From assembly GCA_009746045.1 (NCBI GenBank), contig RPFO01000072.1, positions 4,404,245 through 4,468,244 on the forward strand: DNA of 64,000 bases, given 5' to 3'. The notes below the pieces were generated by a model. The model worked only from the letters and a program-made list of their open reading frames with translations. It had not been told where the DNA came from and searched no databases. The stretch is from Mesostigma viride. Lineage: Eukaryota; Streptophyta; Mesostigmatophyceae; Mesostigmatales; Mesostigmataceae. Position numbers and translations under genes: made by a program. Positions 20,001 through 30,628 of the stretch are shown here, piece by piece (positions within the stretch are counted from its first letter, which is position 1; each line of letters starts with the position of its first letter).

Positions 20001-23000
20001 TCCTGCCACGTGACCGTCCACACGCCGCCCACGGCTGGGACGCAAACCCTCGTTCTCACCGTCAGCGTCGTGGTCTCCAATGAGTGCGACACCAAGTCGT
20101 TCACCGTGAGCGACGGTCTCACTTACGCCACGGTCACGCCTCCTGAGATCCAACTCACCGAGGACTCGTGTTACCAAGAAGGGGAGCTTGCACAGGGAGC
20201 AGCTGCGACTGTAGAGGTCTTTGTGAGGGGTGTCCCCTATAGTGTTACCAATTGGCAAGTTACTCTTACCCTCATGAATGGCGGCTATGGCGGCCAAGCG
20301 AGCTTCATTGTGGACTACAGCAGCCAGGGCAACGCCGCGTGCTTCAATGCGCTGCTTGCGTCCGGCACCGACGGCTCCTGCTTCGTCACCCTCCCAACGG
20401 CATATCCGGGCAGCAACATTCTGATGCTGGGCCTCACGGGGAAGTACGTTGACGGGTGCCAGAACGCGCTGGATGCGGACGTCCTCCTGGTGATCACCCA
20501 CTATGTCGGCCCCGCACAGCTCAAGATCACGGTAAGGCGTGCTTTAGCAGTTTGGTGCTAGCTAGGATGAGCTTTGACAAGCTGCTTAGCCATTGACAGC
20601 TCAAGGGTAGTGTTAAACTTTTGCGGCATAGTGAGTCCCACGTATCCCCAATAAGCATCAGCGGTCTGGTTTCCTATCCTTTGGGGGGCTGATTGAATGC
20701 AAGGTAAAAACGGGGATGTCATGTTCTAGTGATTGGCACACATCCCATTACTTCAACTGCTCTGCTTTTATACCCCAAATGCAATCATCCAGAAGAGTAG
20801 GGAAATCTCAGGTTCTTTTTATTTATTCTTTAAACGTGTTCCTCAGACAACAGGTATTACCATCTCAAATCTCAAGGTCAAGATTGTTGGTTTGGACTAC
20901 TCCAGTGCTACAATGCTCGTTCTAATTAGTTTCAAGAACGCAACATGTAATCATCACTATATACAACTTGCTAGCCTCGCGCTTACTTCTAACACCCAGC
21001 CCTCGCTCACCCCCCTACCTCCCGGGCTTTATTCCCACCCTTGCGGTTCCTGCTGCTGCCAGGTGTCGGACTGCCTGGAAAACCCGATTGATGTCGGCGG
21101 GACCGGCACGCTCAAAGTAAACGTGACCAACACCGGCGGTGTTGCACTGGACATGGATGGCGTGGACGTGACCTTCCCTAACGGCACCGTTGTCCCCCTC
21201 GAGTGCGGCGCCAACACCGACCTGCTGGACGCCGGCACGCTGGAAGCCTCTGCCTCCGTCATCTGCTTCGTGACCCTCTCGGATGTCGTGCTCGGTGGCC
21301 AGACCGTGACAGTGACCGGCACCGCCACGTACACCGACACGTGCGACCGCACCATCACTGTACGGGCGTCCGACACGGGCGTGTGTGTGGGCGACTACGT
21401 GCAGTGCCTCGCCTGCCCCCGCACGCTGGAGGAGTTCAAGGAGGCAGCGCGCCTGCCCGGGGGCTGCTGGTTCTCTGCAAGCACGGGGCCGGCAGGCACA
21501 CCGCTGGGCACGCCGCAGATCAACCTCACTGACCGCTTCCCCCGCTCGTAAGCAAAGGCTTGCATTCAGCGCTGCTGTCTCTCTCTCTCTTTCTCTTTCT
21601 TGAGATGCCACAGAGAGCATGGGGGCGTTTGTTGATGGCTAGAAAGCATGCTGTTGAATGGGGAGCGTGTTACCCTTTGGTTGCAATATATCTTCCTCTC
21701 TCTCTCCCCTCCCCTCCCCCCTTTCTCATCCTCCCGCCCCACCCACCCACCCACCCACCCCACCCACCCACCCACCCACCCACCCACCCACCCACCCACC
21801 CACCCACCCACCCACCCACCCACCCACCCACCCACCCACCCACCCACCCACCCACCCACCTTACCCACCCACCCACCCACCCACCCACCCACCCACCCAC
21901 CCACCCACCTACCTACCTACCTACCTACCTACCTACCTACCTACCTACCTACCTACCTACCTACCTACCTACCTACCTACCTACCTACCTACCTACCTAC
22001 CTACCTACCTACCTACCTACCTACCTACCTACCTACCTACCTACCTACCTACCTACCTACCTACCTACCTACCTACCTACCTACCTACCTACCTACCTAC
22101 CTACCTACCTACCTACCTACCTACCTACCTACCTACCTACCTACCTACCTACCTACCTACCTACCTACCTACCTACCTACCTACCTACCTACCTACCTAC
22201 CTACCTACCTACCTACCTACCTACCTACCTACCTACCTACCTACCTACCTGCTTACCTACCCCACTCTCTCTCTCCATTCGCCCACCCACACAGTTAGCA
22301 CTATTTACCCACGCAACCCACCATATTGGAACACCCTGTCAAGTGCTTTTCCCAGTAAAGTTGCTAATGCAGCTCATTTGCTGAAGCTGACGGGTAGGCT
22401 TCTAGCTATTGTGAGTTGGTGGTTTACTAACGCCTTCCCTTGCGTACGATGACCCTACACGCCACACCTCATGCAGGTATGCCGACACCATCACGCTGTG
22501 GCAGCCCATGGTCTCGGAGAATACCTTCATCAAAGTCAACTCTGCGGTAAGCAGGAATACCATACCAATTCCATTCGTTCCTGCCATGTATGGAAAGTAT
22601 ACTTTGATCGCTGCCCCTGGTCTAGAAAGATGGCACATATGTGAAGTGGAGTGCAATCTCGCGTCATGTAATGCTTCTCGGGTCCTGTGCAGCACAGTCC
22701 ATAGAGGATGTGACGCACCCAGAATGTCCTATCTCACTCCATGGCCGTGCATGCCATGTGCACACCCTGTGAGACGCATGCCAACCATTTATGCCCAGTT
22801 AGCTATGCATTTATCACTATGTACTGAATAGTTTGCTAACAGTAGCAGGACGTGGTGGCTGACACAATTTAAAGCTCAATCATCAAGTGGGATCCTGACA
22901 ACTGGCCTATTTTGTTGCCTCCTGTTGTGTTGCCTCGTTCCCATGCTTGATGTCATGGCTCTCTTTTCTGCAGAATGTCAACGACCTCTGGAAAGCCTGC

Positions 23001-24476
23001 ATTCCCTGCTCAAGCCATGACTGTGTGTACAACCCCAACATCACGCAACCCTGCTGCCAGCTGCAGTACGAGTTTTACCAGGTGAGCCCCGCGTGTATGC
23101 ACCATGCTGGCACATTCATAGGGACATGCAACAACACTATATAGGATACGCTCTATAATGTATGTGAATTGCTATAGGGAAGGTATATCCACTACCAAGT
23201 TTGGTGCCGATTCTGTTGCAGTAGTGATGACTTGGTGTACATTCTGCCAGCATCTTGCATGTACCGTACCTGTTTCTCTACCTAGACCCTCCCCCCTGTT
23301 GCGAATGCCAGACTCACTTTTTTGGCGTGCTGTGTGCCTGTGCCATGTCTGTGCTCTTCTGCGTGAACAGTTCAAGCTGGCCAAGTCCGACGGTGTCAAC
23401 CTGCGGGTGACCACGGAGCGATTTGAGATGGGTGCCTACGGGTGGGTGTGCAGACCTTTGCCGCATAGCAATATAACTTTCGGGTGGTGAATTCTTGAAG
23501 CTTTCCAGTGCCATTTTTGTAGCTGCGTTTTGTATTTAGGCATCCTTGCTTTTTGAGCTCATGTGAGGTGCATGTCACCGCAGTCGGCTTGGATTCCATA
23601 TAACGCTGCTTGCTTACTATCTACACCGATTCGACCTGCTGCTCTTTTGGGGGCTGAAAGAAATATCATCTCCGGTTTTCTCGTGTAAAATGCTGTGCGA
23701 TTTGGCCACACTGCAGTGGCTGGGAGATCCTTGACCACGCCGGCCGCACGTGCGTCCGCCTGAACGTGACCCACTCGGCCATTCGTATCGATGGGAAAAC
23801 CTATAACCTGTCCCCCAACGACAACCTGCAGAACATTGTAAGTTTTGTACTCGTTACCCTGAACGCAGAGCTGCTGATAGCTGCCAGGTCTGATTACTGA
23901 TGATAATTGCTGGGAAGCAAAGCTGTTGTCATGGTGAACAGTGAGGAGTCCCTGGAAATGTCCGTGCGTGCATGCATGCAGTTCAGCAGGAGGCAGCTGA
24001 GGAACCTGCAAGACTTTATGTGGACAAAGTATGTACCCGCTCAATGGCCAACTAACTTGACGTGTGGAAACAAAATGGAGATGGATGCCCTGTTAAGAAA
24101 GGTTTGTGTTCACCCGAGATAATTTCTCCTTTTGTGTGTGTGTGTGTGTGTTGTAATGCTTGTGGCAACTGATTTTATGTTGCACTTAGCTTATCCCCAT
24201 TATTATTAACCTGATCGATCCTCATCGACGTTTGTTGCGGTGTAGGCCATTTTATGGTTGATGCAAAGCAAGTGCTGGACTGACTGTTCTGGTCTCATGC
24301 CTACTTTTCTCATTACCATTTGTTGTCATGTTATTTTGATTGTGATGCAGGTTCCTTATGAGAACCGGTGCCTCTATGTCAACGTTGCAGGCAGCGCTGA
24401 TCGGCCTACCCTGCAGTGGCTGAACCCAGTGTTTAACCCATGGTTAACAGACCCTGACTTTGATCCATGGGTTTAG
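17047..24476 (+). CDS. secreted Cys-rich repeat protein (unknown function), 9 exons
   Basis: Exons read as 17047-17407, 17587-17699, 18489-20531, 21063-21547, 22477-22546, 22974-23081, 23371-23441, 23717-23837, 24351-24476. All introns are GT-AG and phases agree, giving 1165 codons plus TAG. A signal peptide follows the second Met (17080): [18 protein letters not shown]. Exon 3 encodes about fourteen ~26-residue units with four Cys each, then beta-rich segments resembling CARDB/DUF11-type adhesion domains ([20 protein letters not shown]). Many N-glycosylation sequons (NGT, NIT, NVT) are present. The C-terminal ~150 residues are Cys-containing and unrecognised. A cell-surface or extracellular matrix role is inference. 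The exon 2-3 junction and the exact ATG are the least certain parts. A rival acceptor at 20852 would keep extra sequence. Confidence 0.75.
18683..19760 (+). repeat. in-frame 78-bp coding repeat (26 residues)
   Basis: Eleven nearly identical 78-bp units encode [19 protein letters not shown] plus ENGTAPV. They are preceded by a diverged unit ([13 protein letters not shown]) and followed by two diverged ones ([10 protein letters not shown], then [13 protein letters not shown]). The last three amplified units read GNAC instead of GDAC. Each unit has four Cys, an acidic DDGD loop that could bind calcium, and one NGT sequon. Nucleotide identity is close to 100%, so the amplification or homogenisation is recent. 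The unit is a multiple of three and stop-free in several frames, which explains the long antisense ORFs here. Confidence 0.95.
21738..22259 (+). repeat. intronic (CCCA)n then (CTAC)n tetranucleotide array
   Basis: About 170 bp of (CCCA)n, with one TTA interruption near 21861, passes directly into ~350 bp of almost perfect (CTAC)n. The array lies in intron 4 of the secreted-protein gene, pyrimidine-rich on the sense strand. The PTHP and PTYL frames are artefacts. Confidence 0.97.
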
Positions 24477-25128
24477 ACATGCATGTGAAACGCTCAGCAT
24501 TTCCTTGTTCTGACAAGTCAGCGCTCTGTTCAGTTATTAGGCTGTACGTTTCTGGCCCGGCTCCCAGATATATGCCAGCCACCAACATAGCATGGTGGCT
24601 TCCCAGCCAAGTATCAAGGAGACAACCAGCGCTGGCCAGAAATCAGTATAAGTATATATCAAGCAGCCCTGAGAAGAGTCAACGCCCCGACCAAGATTCC
24701 CTAGCTAGTTTTCTCACGTGGTTGCTTGTGCATGAAACATGCAATTGCACGGCAGGATATGCCTGATGCCCCATGAGTGGGACCTGCATTTGAGCGAGGG
24801 CAGTATGTGTGCACTCACTGATCACTCTGCATCATGCCAGAAAGTGCTTACCTGTTTGATATTGAAAGAAAAATGTTACCAAAATATAATTATACTGAGC
24901 ATTATTGGCTGACACAATATTGAGCTGCAACGGCAATACAACCTTTCAGCAAATTTCACAATTTTTGAACCACATGTCCGTCCGGACCCTGTAAGTGCTC
25001 GCGTTGTAAGGTCACAGGCTATGCATAGATCAATTCGTGATGCGATGGAGAATGCCGGCTATATAAGCCTAGCAAGATGTAGCTCGCGTATTAGTTAGCA
25101 GTAGGGATGATCTGGCCCGGCCGGCGAT
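24477..25128. other. 3' flank, partial R1 repeat, no gene seen
   Basis: Sequence after the stop at 24474-24476. A ~35-bp piece of R1 lies at 24611-24645. TGTAA motifs at 24989 and 25006 would fit a green-algal poly(A) signal, but they are distant and unproven. Confidence 0.35.
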
Positions 25129-25670
25129 ATGCTCCCTCCACCTGCATGGGCGGACTTGCTTAAGCAGCACACCACCTCCACCACCTCCACCATCGCGGCA
25201 CAACTCAAGCAACAAGCCCTTGACCTTCGCGAGGAGGCCGACATCACCAAGGGCAGCCACAATGTCATCGTCAAGCACTTCGACCAGCCGGCAGGTGAGA
25301 CCTCCACGAGCCTTCTCGAGGCATTTAAGCGCGCCATTTTTGCCCCCATGCAACTCACTGGTGAGCTGCGGATGTCGGCTGTCCGCCTTCCCCGCGCGCG
25401 GGGTAAGGCTGGCCCGGCACCCGTGCTCCTCACCTTTAAGTACATGGCGGACAAGCTGGCGTTCCTTAAATGCCGCAAGAAGCTCTCGGAGACTCGCTTC
25501 ACGCTGGACGACGACTTGACCCTGGCCCAGCAACAGCGGCGACGTGAGCTATGGCCGACCTACCTTCAGCTCCGGCAGAGCGCAGGGGGGAAAGCCGGTA
25601 TACTGGAGGGGGGCGGTCATCCACGTTGACCACAAGCCCTGGCAGGCACCTCCTGCCACCTCAGACTAGG
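25129..25670 (+). pseudogene. LINE ORF1 fragment (frameshifted, 5'-truncated)
   Basis: Nearly identical to the second half of the ORF1 at 56634-57980, with blocks WADLLKQHTTSTTSTI, NVIVKHFDQPAGETSTSLLE and FTLDDDLTLAQQQRRRELWP. An extra G in the run near 25588 shifts the frame just before the VYWRG-type motif, so translation ends early (GKAGILEGGGHPR). It represents the RRM-like and C-terminal domains only. The upstream part of the LINE is missing. Confidence 0.8.
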
Positions 25671-25679
25671 GAATATATA

Positions 25680-25740
25680 CCAGTAGTGTAGATTAGTCAG
25701 GCCTGACTAATCTACACTACTGGGCTAAGCCGGCTTAGCC
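25680..25740. repeat. two perfect palindromes (44 bp and 18 bp)
   Basis: 25680-25723 is a perfect 44-bp palindrome with no spacer, centred between 25701 and 25702. 25723-25740 (GGCTAAGCC GGCTTAGCC) is a second perfect palindrome sharing one base with it. The homologous LINE copy at 57990-58025 has only one arm (CCAGTAGTGTAGATTAGTAA), so the palindrome arose by inverted duplication in this copy. Confidence 0.9.
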
Positions 25741-25767
25741 TAGCATGTGGCCCACGCCCCACGCGCA

Positions 25768-28440
25768 TTAATTAACTAATTAATAGACACGTGACTGCGT
25801 CACGTGAGCATAAGTCCTCAGTGGGAGGGGAACATGGGATGGAATGGATGGTATAAGCTATCTAGGTCCTAGTTACAGGGGTGTGGGCACCACGGCCCGA
25901 ATCGCTATGAATGCCATACTTGGTCACACGCGGAGCCCCCACAGGCTTGGGGGTGGTCTCCTTCATCACTACTTGCCATCTATCCTTGCGCACCATCTGC
26001 CTCCATATTACAGACAAACCAGGAGGCTGCCCGGGGGTGAGCCGGCCCGTCACGTCTAGTGTAGCACATGTCCATGCCGAGTCTATCACGAAAAGTCCAC
26101 GGGTGGCGGCCCTGCCGCGCGCGGCCGGGGGCACGCCAGGTGATCATGAGGACATATCGCCCACTGGCTGGGCGGGCTTGGTGCCAGCTAGTCTATCTGA
26201 TGTATCTACCTCATCTGTGAGGGCCAGGTGCCCGGCTAGGCCCAGGCGCCTGTGCCTAATAATGTGGGAAACATAGGGCAAATCAGCGTACAAATCCTCG
26301 TTACTAATCTGCAAACCAAAGGGGATGTTAAGGGCCTTGCGCAGCATCTTGGTGACGGCGCCGTCGAGTCGTTGCTCCAGCTCCTGCGTCAGTGTCCACG
26401 TCTCGGCGCCGTAGGCCGGTCAGGATCGTCAGAATGACGACCTTGAAGAGGTCACGCTTGATCGTCGATCCGGGGTAGGGCGGGGTTGCTCCACCAGCGG
26501 CGGTGGTCATGGAGGTGCGCCCACGCCATGCCGATCCGTGTCGTCATGTCGTCCTCGCAGTCGGGAAGCCAACTGCCGAGCAGCTTGAAGCGGCCTGAAG
26601 GAGGGTAGTTGACCTCGGCATCCGACGTCTAAGAGGCGGAGTGTGGGTGGGGGCCCTGCCACTGATGCCGAGGGCCAGGGCCTCCGTTTTGGGGCTGATT
26701 TCTAGACCAACCGCCCGAGCCTCGAGCGCCAGGCAGTCCAGCCAAAGTTGGGCAGACTCCGGCTTCTCGATGAGCGTGATGTCGTCGGCATAAATGAGGT
26801 CAGCTAGTAAATTCTGCTTGTTAGTCGGCCCCCCTTCCCCAAGCTCGTTCGTGATCGCTAGGCCAGGGGCACGGCCTGCAATGCTAGCAAAGCGAGCACG
26901 TGCCTGGCGCATAACATAATCCACTACAATAATAAACAGGTACGGCGACAGGACGCAACCCTAGCTGCCAGACGCCGGTCTGCAGTGGGCATGGCGGTGT
27001 AATGCCGTGTTGAGTGCGCACCGAAGTGGTCGACCCCTCATACAGCGTGCGGATGATGGTAATCAGGGGAGTGCATGGGGACGCGAGCGCGAGCAAGTAC
27101 AGCCCATAGAGCGTCCCAGAGGACAGAATCAAAAGCCTTGATGAAGTCGACGAAGATCAGGATGGCGGGAAACTCACCATGCAGGTTGCAGGAGAGCGAT
27201 TTCCTCGAAGAGGCGACGTGCGACGAAGATGGCCATGACGGTGTTGCGCCCAGGACGGAAGCCCGGCATTTGACTTTCCCCAAGGTGACAGTCGAGAGCA
27301 GAACGAAGGCGGTAATGAGGATCATGCGCATGAACAGCTTGAGTGCGGCGCTCTGGATGCAGACTCCTCTGTAGTTGGCGGGGTCGTCAGGGGAACCTTT
27401 GTTTTTGTACAGCATACTACGGTAGCTGTGCTGCCACTCAGGAATCGGCGGCGCGTCGGCAAGCAGGATCCGGCAGACCTCAAGCAGGAACCCCGTGAGC
27501 GCCGTCAGCTTAATCACCGGGGCTGGGAGCTGGTCATGTCCAACGGCGTTGCTTGGCGGCGGTGCTCAGCTCGAGCTCGGTGAACGGCGGGAGCTCGTTG
27601 GGGTCGGCCCAGGGGTTCCGTCAGGGCTGGGTACGTGTAGTCCTGCTCAGCGGGGGGCGGCGTGGGCGGCGCAGGGACGTCCGCAGGCGCTACTGCCAGG
27701 CGTGCGGCCGCCAGAGGGCCAAGCGGCGGAGGCGGCGGGGGGGCGCCGAGCAGCCGGGACTCATGGGAGGAATACCACTGGTCGAGCTGCTGCTGCGGTG
27801 AGCCAGAGAGCGTCCGCGGCGCCGGCTGCGTGCCGCCGGCGGGCCGTTGGGCGTGACGCAGGCGGGTCCAGGCGTACTTGCCGTGCTGGTCCTTGAGGTG
27901 GGCGCGAAGTACTCGCGGACATGAAGGTTCTCCTGCTCCTTGGTCGCCTGCCGGATGGCTGAGTGGTAATCGGCTTTGAGGCGGGCGTAGCGGGCGGGGT
28001 CGCTGTTGTCGCGCAGGGCTTGCCGGGCCTGGATGACGGCGGGGAGCCGGTGCAGGCTGGTGAAGCGGGGCGGGCGGCGGGGGGGCAGCAGGGCCCCGGC
28101 TGCGGGCAGCTTGTCAGCGAGGTGCCGAAGGGCCGATGCCGGGCCGGCAGCGAACAGCTGGGCGTGGCTGGCCGGGATGTCCAGCGCGTCGACGAACGCC
28201 TCTGCCGCGCGCTTGTGGGCGCGGTTTTCAGGGAAGTCCTCCAGAGCGTCGTCAGATTTCTCAAGCAACTGAAGTGTGCGCAAATCAGGTGGTGCCACGA
28301 GCTTACGAAAGGGCGCAGGCGGATGCGGGCGGTGACGATGCGATGATCGGAGCGCACCAGGGGGATCACATGCGAGCGAGCAGCTAGTACAGATTCTTGA
28401 TGACGTCGCTTGCGCATTACAACATAGTCAATGCATGATC
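25768..28440 (-). pseudogene. LINE ORF2 (endonuclease-RT) remnant, antisense
   Basis: On the - strand, in order: the end of an APE-type endonuclease (CIDYVVMRKRR, LVRSDHRIVTARIR near 28330-28437), a linker with SLHRLPAVIQARQALRDNSD, then RT motifs YKNKGSPDDPANYRGVCI (~27390), FVDFIKAFDSVLWDALW (~27110-27160) and LIYADDITLIE (26764-26797). An RRLGLAGHLALTDE-like tail lies near 26200. Several frameshifts break it. The 3' UTR ends at the hairpin CACGTGAC-GCA-GTCACGTG (25788-25806) and a TTAATTAA tail at the left edge. The copy is 5'-truncated inside the endonuclease near 28440. Confidence 0.8.
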
Positions 28441-28545
28441 GTCATGTATGATCGTTGTCTAATGTGATTGGCTAATAAGTAGGTATTGTATAACCAATTT
28501 ATGCTCACGTGACGCAGTCACGTGTCTATTAATTAATTAATTAAT
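28441..28545 (+). mobile_element. sense LINE 3' end, hairpin family 2
   Basis: Contains a perfect 8-bp stem, CACGTGAC-GCA-GTCACGTG, at 28506-28524, then TCTATTAATTAATTAATTAA. It abuts the truncated 5' edge of the antisense LINE, giving two copies of the same 3' end in inverted orientation 2.7 kb apart. This could be a second insertion or a twin-priming-type inversion. Confidence 0.65.
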
Positions 28546-28696
28546 AGCCAATTTAATTCCAATGCCACAAATGGCTGAATTTCGAGGCACGCTGTGCTCA
28601 GCTAGCCTACCATCATAGCCAGGGCTAGGAGAATGGGTGCGACGGATGTGTGCTTGGACCCCGGCTCCCTTAGCCAAAATAAAGAATTTGGCTGGC

Positions 28697-28885
28697 GACC
28701 GGCCCCCGCCCCCCCCCCCTTTTTTTCGGGGGGGGGGGGGGGGGGGGCTGGATCCAAAACCCCCTAACCCCCCCCCCCCTCCATTTTTCTGTGTGTGTGT
28801 GGGGTGGGGGGTTCCGACCCTTTACCCCCCGCCCCCCCAGTTTTGGGTAGGGGGGGGTGGGGGGGGGGTTCAACCCCCCTCGCCC
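28697..28885. repeat. C/G homopolymer tract
   Basis: Long alternating C and G runs, including a ~20-base G run and a foldback C-run/TTTTTTTC/G-run at 28705-28747. This is low-complexity, and the reported run lengths may be unreliable. Confidence 0.85.
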
Positions 28886-29652
28886 TCCTGTATACACTAG
28901 CTCCGGGAGTGTCGCGGACAGCCAGATAACAAGGAGCGTGGGCAAGTAATCTGATCATAGCCAGGACGTAGCATGGCTGTACAAGGGCTAGGCTAAGGCT
29001 ATGGCTGGTTGTGCACCAGGCGTTAGCGGTACGTACGGCACATGACTAGGTTTGGTGGCACGGCTAGGCAAGCTTTTGGAGTCGTCATAGCTGCTTGCAT
29101 GTCACGTGCGTAACTTCTTCGATACTCATGCGTTTCAGCAGTAACCGATTATACTGGCGAGTGCGTCTTTAATGTTACGGCCCAGACCTTTGTATGGATG
29201 GGCGTAACAATGCATGCCTTCACTAAATAAGTCGAAAGCCATTTGTTATTCGTTTGGGACTTTCGATATAGCTCGCTTTCATAGTCCGCCGGACTATAGG
29301 ACTCAATTCGGGACTTATTTGGGAATTTGTCCTACTTAGTTCGGGACTTCGTGTGTTTATTTGGTACTTTGTGTGTTTCGGACCAGTTATTTTGGGCCTA
29401 GCCAGAAGTACGAGATCTTATAGGGGCCGGCCCGGCCCTAGATGTCAGACAGAACCTGTTGGGGCCTGACGGCAGTCTGAAGCCTTTGGAAGGTCGGCGC
29501 GCATGTCGGCGCGCCTGCACACCAACTTGCCAGCTTGGTAGCGCAGCTAGGTGAAATTAAGTCTGAGGACAATGGACTCACTCTCTTTGGTTTGATGATT
29601 AAACGAGTTTTGACGACTCTCTCAGACCAAGGGGCACTATTCCAGATGTCAT
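28886..29652. other. no gene seen
   Basis: Mixed sequence with a cluster of TTCGGGACTT-like short repeats at 29220-29390. Nothing else was recognised. Confidence 0.35.
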
Positions 29653-30160
29653 TTGCCTCATGACATGCCGTGTTATATAGCTAGATTAATTAATCATGCT
29701 ATAAGTCCTGACAAGCAACCCACTGGCAAACTTGCGCGCGCCGGGCACCGGCGCGGCGCGACCCGGACCTATGTGACACAACTGCTTGAAGATGCAGGGC
29801 TTCTGGGACTATCCGTACTCCGCGCCCGCATGATTGACAAGGAGAAATGGGCTGCCATCTGCGATAAGCACCTCCCCGAGGGGTATGCTCCTGTTTTCTC
29901 CTCACGGGCCCCGCGGCCTGTTGCTAGCCAGGGTAGAAGTCCGCAGGTGGAGGTTATTGGTCCTGAGGATAGCCGCTACACTACCGCCTCGTCTGCCATT
30001 ACAGTAGAGGACAGCTCGGATGAGGATTACATCCCCATCTAGTGCTTAACGGTTGGGGGATGATGCAGACGATATTTGTTTAAACTTTTTAATGAGATTA
30101 GCATAGTACTCCGTGGCATGCCTTTGCGCATGACACGCAAGTACTTACTTACTTACTTAT
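29653..30160 (+). pseudogene. LINE C-terminus and 3' end with ACTT tail
   Basis: The frame from around 29690 to the TAG at 30040-30042 (GKLARAGHRRGATRTYVTQL, then KEKWAAICDKHLPEG and an acidic end DSSDEDYIPI) looks like the C-terminal end of a LINE ORF2. The 3' UTR follows with TGTTTAAAC, GAGATTAGCATAGTACTCC, a stem-loop GTGGCATG-CCTTTGCG-CATGACAC (30113-30136, one mismatch) and an (ACTT)n tail. The same 3' end recurs at 30525-30628. The copy is 5'-truncated. Confidence 0.55.
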
Positions 30161-30424
30161 GCTATTAGGCCTAGCTGAGGATAAACCGCGGCTCAGTTAG
30201 TCAATTTACTGCGATCTTTGCTTTCTATCGCGGTAGTACGCGGATACGCGGCTATGCTGTCTTATACTAGATTAGATCTTTCGCACTGTCCGGCTCGGGA
30301 TGTAACATTTAAAAGGCGCATCGAATGCAAGTGACCTGACTGACTTTGGGGCTCAGACACAAAAGATCTGAGCTCGGCTGCCGTCAGCCATTCTGCGCAG
30401 CACGAACTAGTAATATAGGTCTTC

Positions 30425-30628
30425 ATGCGTCTCCTGCTGAACCACATGCGCGCCAGCCTCGATCCCCACCTAGGTGAGTCCCAGATGGGCTTCCGTGTTG
30501 GTCGCAATTGTGTTATGGAGACGATATCTGTTTAAACTTTTGTGTAATTATTTTTCTAATGAGATTAGCATAGTACTCCGTGGCATGCCTTTGCGCATGA
30601 CACGCAAGTACTTACTTACTTACTTAAT
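30425..30628 (+). pseudogene. RT fragment fused to the same LINE 3' end
   Basis: Codons from 30426 read RLLLNHMRASLDPHLGESQM and GFRVGRNCVMETI, typical of the LINE RT stretch before the palm (nR-x-x-Ld-QaGFRpGRs). The frame stops at TAA 30533, and the same 3' UTR as in the copy at 29653 follows: TGTTTAAACTTTTG, GAGATTAGCATAGTACTCC, stem-loop 30580-30603 and an (ACTT)n tail. RT is joined directly to the 3' UTR, so this copy is internally deleted. Confidence 0.6.

Noticed and set aside
18453..20122. Long antisense ORFs (369-535 codons) across the Cys-rich exon
   Set aside because: They are produced by the stop-free 78-bp repeat read in other frames. The sense frame has a consistent Cys pattern, splice sites and flanking exons.
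20852..20975. Alternative start of exon 4 of the secreted-protein gene ([12 protein letters not shown])
   Set aside because: It also keeps the frame, but the acceptor at 21061-21062 gives a cleaner domain start and removes a low-complexity stretch. It is kept only as a possible isoform.
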